A DNA stretch of 64,000 bases from Neorhizobium sp. JUb45 (GTDB taxonomy: Bacteria; Pseudomonadota; Alphaproteobacteria; Rhizobiales; Rhizobiaceae): positions 806,001 through 870,000 of the forward strand of contig NZ_SLYW01000003.1 in NCBI RefSeq assembly GCF_004343585.1, written 5' to 3'. This document shows positions 61,155-64,000 of the stretch, in pieces. A program made the position numbers and the translations under genes. Every line of letters begins with the position of its first letter. Position 1 is the first letter of the stretch. The notes under the pieces are model-generated. The model was not told the DNA's origin and made no database searches. It saw only the letters and a program-made list of their open reading frames with translations.

Positions 61155-62719
61155 GAGGCCGCCAACAGGTTGGAGAGAGAGATCGGATCGGTTGAAAGAA
61201 GTTTGAGGTTGTCGCAATCGATCTCGGCATGTTCGCCGAGAATGCCTTCGTGACGCATCGGGCGAACCCCGTCGGCCATGATCGGCGGCATCGGTGTCGC
61301 GGTCGGATCATGGGAGTGAACGCGCAGTTGCCGGATGCGAATGTTGCGTATGGGCATTTCCGGCAGGCCCAGAAAAACACCGGTCGCCAATGCGAGGCCA
61401 TGCACATCGACATCCTCGACGAGGATGCCATCGATCTCCGGCGTGCCTTCGACAACGGCTGCCGGTTCGCGCGATTGTACCCATTCATCATGGCCGTCCG
61501 CATCGCAGAAATAATGAGCGTTGGCCGACAGCGGCACCAGTACACCGTCCATCCTGACCCGGCGCATCGCAATATTGCTGATCGCTCCACCGCGTCCGCG
61601 CCGTGTCTTGATGCGCAAGCCGCGATCGGTGCCGATCATCTCGCAATCCTCGACCGTCACGTCATGAACGCCGCCGGACATTTCCGAGCCGATGACGACG
61701 CCGCCATGGCCGCGTTCCATCATGCAGTGGCGGATGTCGATGCCGCGTGTTTCGCGCAGATGCCCGGCTTCTCCTGAGCGACCGCGTTTCCCGGCCTTGA
61801 TTGCAATGCAATCGTCCCCGACGGAGAAACGTACACCTTCGACGCGCACATCGGTGCAGCCTTCTGGATCGAACCCATCGGTGTTGGGGCTGTCATGCGG
61901 AGCCTGAATATGAAGTCCGACTGCTTTCAGGCCGTCACAGCCTTGCGGATGCACTGTCCATGACGGCGCGTTGCGAATGGTAAAGCCGAGTAGGGTGACA
62001 TCCCTGCAGTCGATCAGATGCAGACCGCGCGGGCGTCGCGCGCCGTTGCGGGTTTCCTTGGGCCATGTCCACCAGTCGCCGGCATTGCCCGAGCCGTCGA
62101 GAACGCCTCTGCCTTCGATGATCAGCCGCTCGGTGCCGATCGCATGCACCGGTGCCGCGAAACACGCGTCCGGCAACCCTTCCCAACTGCCGAGCATATG
62201 ATCGGCGGCATCATGCGCCGGCAGAATGGGCCAGCCGTCGCGCAGGCTTGGTGCGCGAAGAACGGCGCCCTTTGCCAGATTGAGCGTCATGTCGCTCTTG
62301 AGCGCCAGTGGCAGTGTTGTCCAGACGCCCGGGCCGATATGAAGCGTGCCGCCGACAGGAACATAGGCCAGCGCCTCGTTCAGCTTGCTTGCATTATGCT
62401 GGGCAGACTCGAGATCGGTCAGCGGCGCATCCGCGACGAGCCCGAAATTTGCGGCATTGACCAGGCCCGCGCAGCCCCGTGTCTGGAAATGGAAATCCGC
62501 AAAGCCCTCGACAGAAAGCCGATAGCGCGTGTCGGGTTCGAGTCCGTCAACAAGCGTCACAACCCGGTCGGTCGTACCCTGCTGCGAAAATTCATTGCTT
62601 CCGGCCTGAGACAAGCGCCAGGAAAGCGGTTGTGTCAGCTCATAACGTGCGCCGGGCACAGGCAATCTTATGGCCGCGATCCGGCCGGAGATCGCAACTG
62701 CAATGGCTTTGTTCATCAT
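61151..62719 (-). CDS. Glycoside hydrolase family 28 polygalacturonase
   Basis: 522 residues from ATG 62719 (a second ATG follows at 62716). N-terminal fibronectin-like region (about 1-85) as in exo-polygalacturonases, then a right-handed beta-helix with all four GH28 motifs: [28 protein letters not shown] and RGLRIKT. No signal peptide visible, which suggests intracellular trimming of imported oligogalacturonides to galacturonate for UxaC. Coupled to the GH105 gene. Confidence 0.92.
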   Translation of the reverse strand: MMNKAIAVAISGRIAAIRLPVPGARYELTQPLSWRLSQAGSNEFSQQGTTDRVVTLVDGLEPDTRYRLSVEGFADFHFQTRGCAGLVNAANFGLVADAPLTDLESAQHNASKLNEALAYVPVGGTLHIGPGVWTTLPLALKSDMTLNLAKGAVLRAPSLRDGWPILPAHDAADHMLGSWEGLPDACFAAPVHAIGTERLIIEGRGVLDGSGNAGDWWTWPKETRNGARRPRGLHLIDCRDVTLLGFTIRNAPSWTVHPQGCDGLKAVGLHIQAPHDSPNTDGFDPEGCTDVRVEGVRFSVGDDCIAIKAGKRGRSGEAGHLRETRGIDIRHCMMERGHGGVVIGSEMSGGVHDVTVEDCEMIGTDRGLRIKTRRGRGGAISNIAMRRVRMDGVLVPLSANAHYFCDADGHDEWVQSREPAAVVEGTPEIDGILVEDVDVHGLALATGVFLGLPEMPIRNIRIRQLRVHSHDPTATPMPPIMADGVRPMRHEGILGEHAEIDCDNLKLLSTDPISLSNLLAAS

Positions 62720-62783
62720 CTCTCTCTTGGATTGGTTCGCCACCCGGCATGACGCGCAGCCGGGTGGCGGTTGCCACTGGCGA

Positions 62784-64000
62784 TTAGTCGAACTTGGCGA
62801 GAACGTCGTTCACGCCTTCGATGATCTGTTCGGCGGCTTCCTTTTCGTCGATCTGCTCGTAGGCATATTCTTCAAGCGTATCGATGATCAGGCTGCGGAT
62901 GACCGGGTGTTCGTTGAACGGCGAAATCGTCGGGCCGCTGGCGGCCATGGCGATTTCGTTCGCGGCACGAACTTCCGGCTCTCCTTCCTTGCCGAGGCGG
63001 GCGATCGCTGCCTTAGAGGCCGGAATGCCGCGCGACGTGCCGAGAATGTCGATGCCTTCCGGTTCGTTCAGCAGGCAATTGACGATCTGGGCGGCGGCCT
63101 CCGGGTTTTTGGAGTTTTTGGAAACGGAGAACACCATCGAAGGTTTGCGATAGACGCCGTCGGTGACGGCATTCGTCAGCTTCAACATCGGAACGGGTTT
63201 CAGAACCTGTCCATCCTTGAGCGGGTCTGCATATTTCGAATAGGTCGAATCCCATTCATAGGAGCCGGCAATCTTGCCTTCCGACCATGCCGGCTTTTCG
63301 AAAAGGTTGACGTTGCCATCAGCCGCTTCCTGCTTCTGCGAGCGGATGGCACCGGTTTCGACCAGCTTGCCAAGGAAGCTGATGCCGGCTTCCAGTTCTT
63401 CCGGCGTCCATGCTACACGGTTGGTCTTCGGATCGACCATGTCCTTGCCGGTTGCCTGGGTGACAGCCAGAATGGTCAAAAGATGCGCCGTCTCCTTGAC
63501 CGCGTTGAACGTGTAATAATCCGGGCCGAGCTTTGCCTTGACCGTCTTGGTCATCTCGAAGAACTCTTCCCAGGTCTTCGGCACGGCAACGCCCGCTTTC
63601 TCAAGCGTCGTCGTATTGAAGAAGAACACGCGGCCGGTCGTCGATACCGATACGCCCTGCAGCACGTTGTTCATCGAACCGGATGCCAGATCTGCGTCCG
63701 ACCAGTTGGAGAGGTCGATTCCCTTCAATGTGCGCAGGTCGGCAAATCCGTTGCCGTCCTTGGAAAACAGCGGCAGCCATGGCCAATTCACCTGAATGAT
63801 GTCCGCTTCGGTCTTGCCGGCCATCTGGGTCGTCAGTTTTTCCAGATACCCGTCGAAGCCGGTGAATTCCCCCTTCACTGTGTGCCCGTGTTTGGTGCCG
63901 CAGGCGGCAATGGCTTTCTGTGTGGCAACGTGGCGGCTTTCACCACCCCACCATGACATGCGCAGTTCCGCCGCTCCTGCCGACGGTGCCATCGCGATGA
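62784..64000 (-). CDS. Sugar ABC transporter substrate-binding protein, family 1 (partial)
   Basis: At least 402 residues; the N terminus continues past the window edge, since the frame stays open beyond 63992 and the visible [21 protein letters not shown] looks like the end of a signal peptide. Family-1 receptor features: [58 protein letters not shown]. It precedes the two pectin hydrolases by 65 bases, so the ligand is probably an oligogalacturonide or related pectic fragment. Confidence 0.88.
   Translation of the reverse strand, partial: IAMAPSAGAAELRMSWWGGESRHVATQKAIAACGTKHGHTVKGEFTGFDGYLEKLTTQMAGKTEADIIQVNWPWLPLFSKDGNGFADLRTLKGIDLSNWSDADLASGSMNNVLQGVSVSTTGRVFFFNTTTLEKAGVAVPKTWEEFFEMTKTVKAKLGPDYYTFNAVKETAHLLTILAVTQATGKDMVDPKTNRVAWTPEELEAGISFLGKLVETGAIRSQKQEAADGNVNLFEKPAWSEGKIAGSYEWDSTYSKYADPLKDGQVLKPVPMLKLTNAVTDGVYRKPSMVFSVSKNSKNPEAAAQIVNCLLNEPEGIDILGTSRGIPASKAAIARLGKEGEPEVRAANEIAMAASGPTISPFNEHPVIRSLIIDTLEEYAYEQIDEKEAAEQIIEGVNDVLAKFD

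Noticed and set aside
1-64000. tRNA, rRNA, insertion sequences, phage genes
   Set aside because: Looked for on both strands by eye; nothing with cloverleaf features, transposase motifs or integrase motifs was found. A tRNA or IS search program could still find something small.

Overview
The window reads as chromosomal or chromid DNA of a Rhizobiaceae-type alphaproteobacterium (Agrobacterium/Rhizobium/Sinorhizobium group). Reasons: high GC with dense operons; a rhizobial-style phn cluster with divergent phnF; three ~87-bp palindromic intergenic elements resembling rhizobial RIME repeats; an iron-responsive (RirA-like) box at an Fe(III) importer; and the gene families present (DmpA-like peptidase, L-fuconate dehydratase, UxaA/UxaC, pseudoazurin). 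I see no rRNA, tRNA, insertion sequence, phage or CRISPR.

Layout. 1-4.1 kb (minus): a small ORF, ackA and pta, and the first codons of a further gene, read from a region with a perfect FNR/FixK box. 4.3-15.2 kb: a set that looks built for D-amino-acid-containing peptides: P1 (DmpA-type) aminopeptidase, D-amino acid aminotransferase, LysR regulator, S12 D-aminopeptidase, a complete dipeptide ABC importer and an M19 dipeptidase. 15.2-26.0 kb: C-P lyase system phnF | phnGHIJKL, acyltransferase, phnCDE, phnM, phnN, with a PhoB box and a PhnF-type operator in the divergent promoter. 26.1-30.2 kb: Fe(III) ABC importer (ATPase, binding protein, permease) with an IRO box.

30.2-41.1 kb: FadR-type regulator and an ABC importer followed by every step of the non-phosphorylated L-fucose pathway (dehydrogenase, lactonase, mutarotase, fuconate dehydratase, ketodeoxyfuconate dehydrogenase, diketo-acid hydrolase), plus a second FAH-fold protein that may serve a D-arabinose branch. 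41.1-41.8 kb: vapBC. 41.8-46.6 kb: uxaA, a zinc dehydrogenase, a short uxaB-like gene and an unusual regulator with two winged helices and an FCD domain; they can turn L-galactonate or tagaturonate into 2-keto-3-deoxygluconate. 46.6-50.4 kb: a promoter with a Fur/Zur-family box and a cobalamin riboswitch ahead of a corrinoid-type ABC importer and pseudoazurin.

50.5-54.4 kb: a 1303-residue protein made entirely of short units, mostly octapeptides, arranged in exact 131-residue higher-order modules, with a 730-bp AT-rich upstream region. I think it is the most novel object here. 55.1-64 kb: His-rich cupin, L-idonate dehydrogenase-like protein lacking structural-zinc cysteines, D-galactonate dehydratase, uxaC, GH105, GH28 and a sugar-binding protein cut by the window end. 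The right half is therefore largely a plant cell-wall sugar region (pectin, galacturonate, L-fucose, L-galactose), in which uxaC at 58-60 kb feeds uxaB/uxaA at 42-45 kb.
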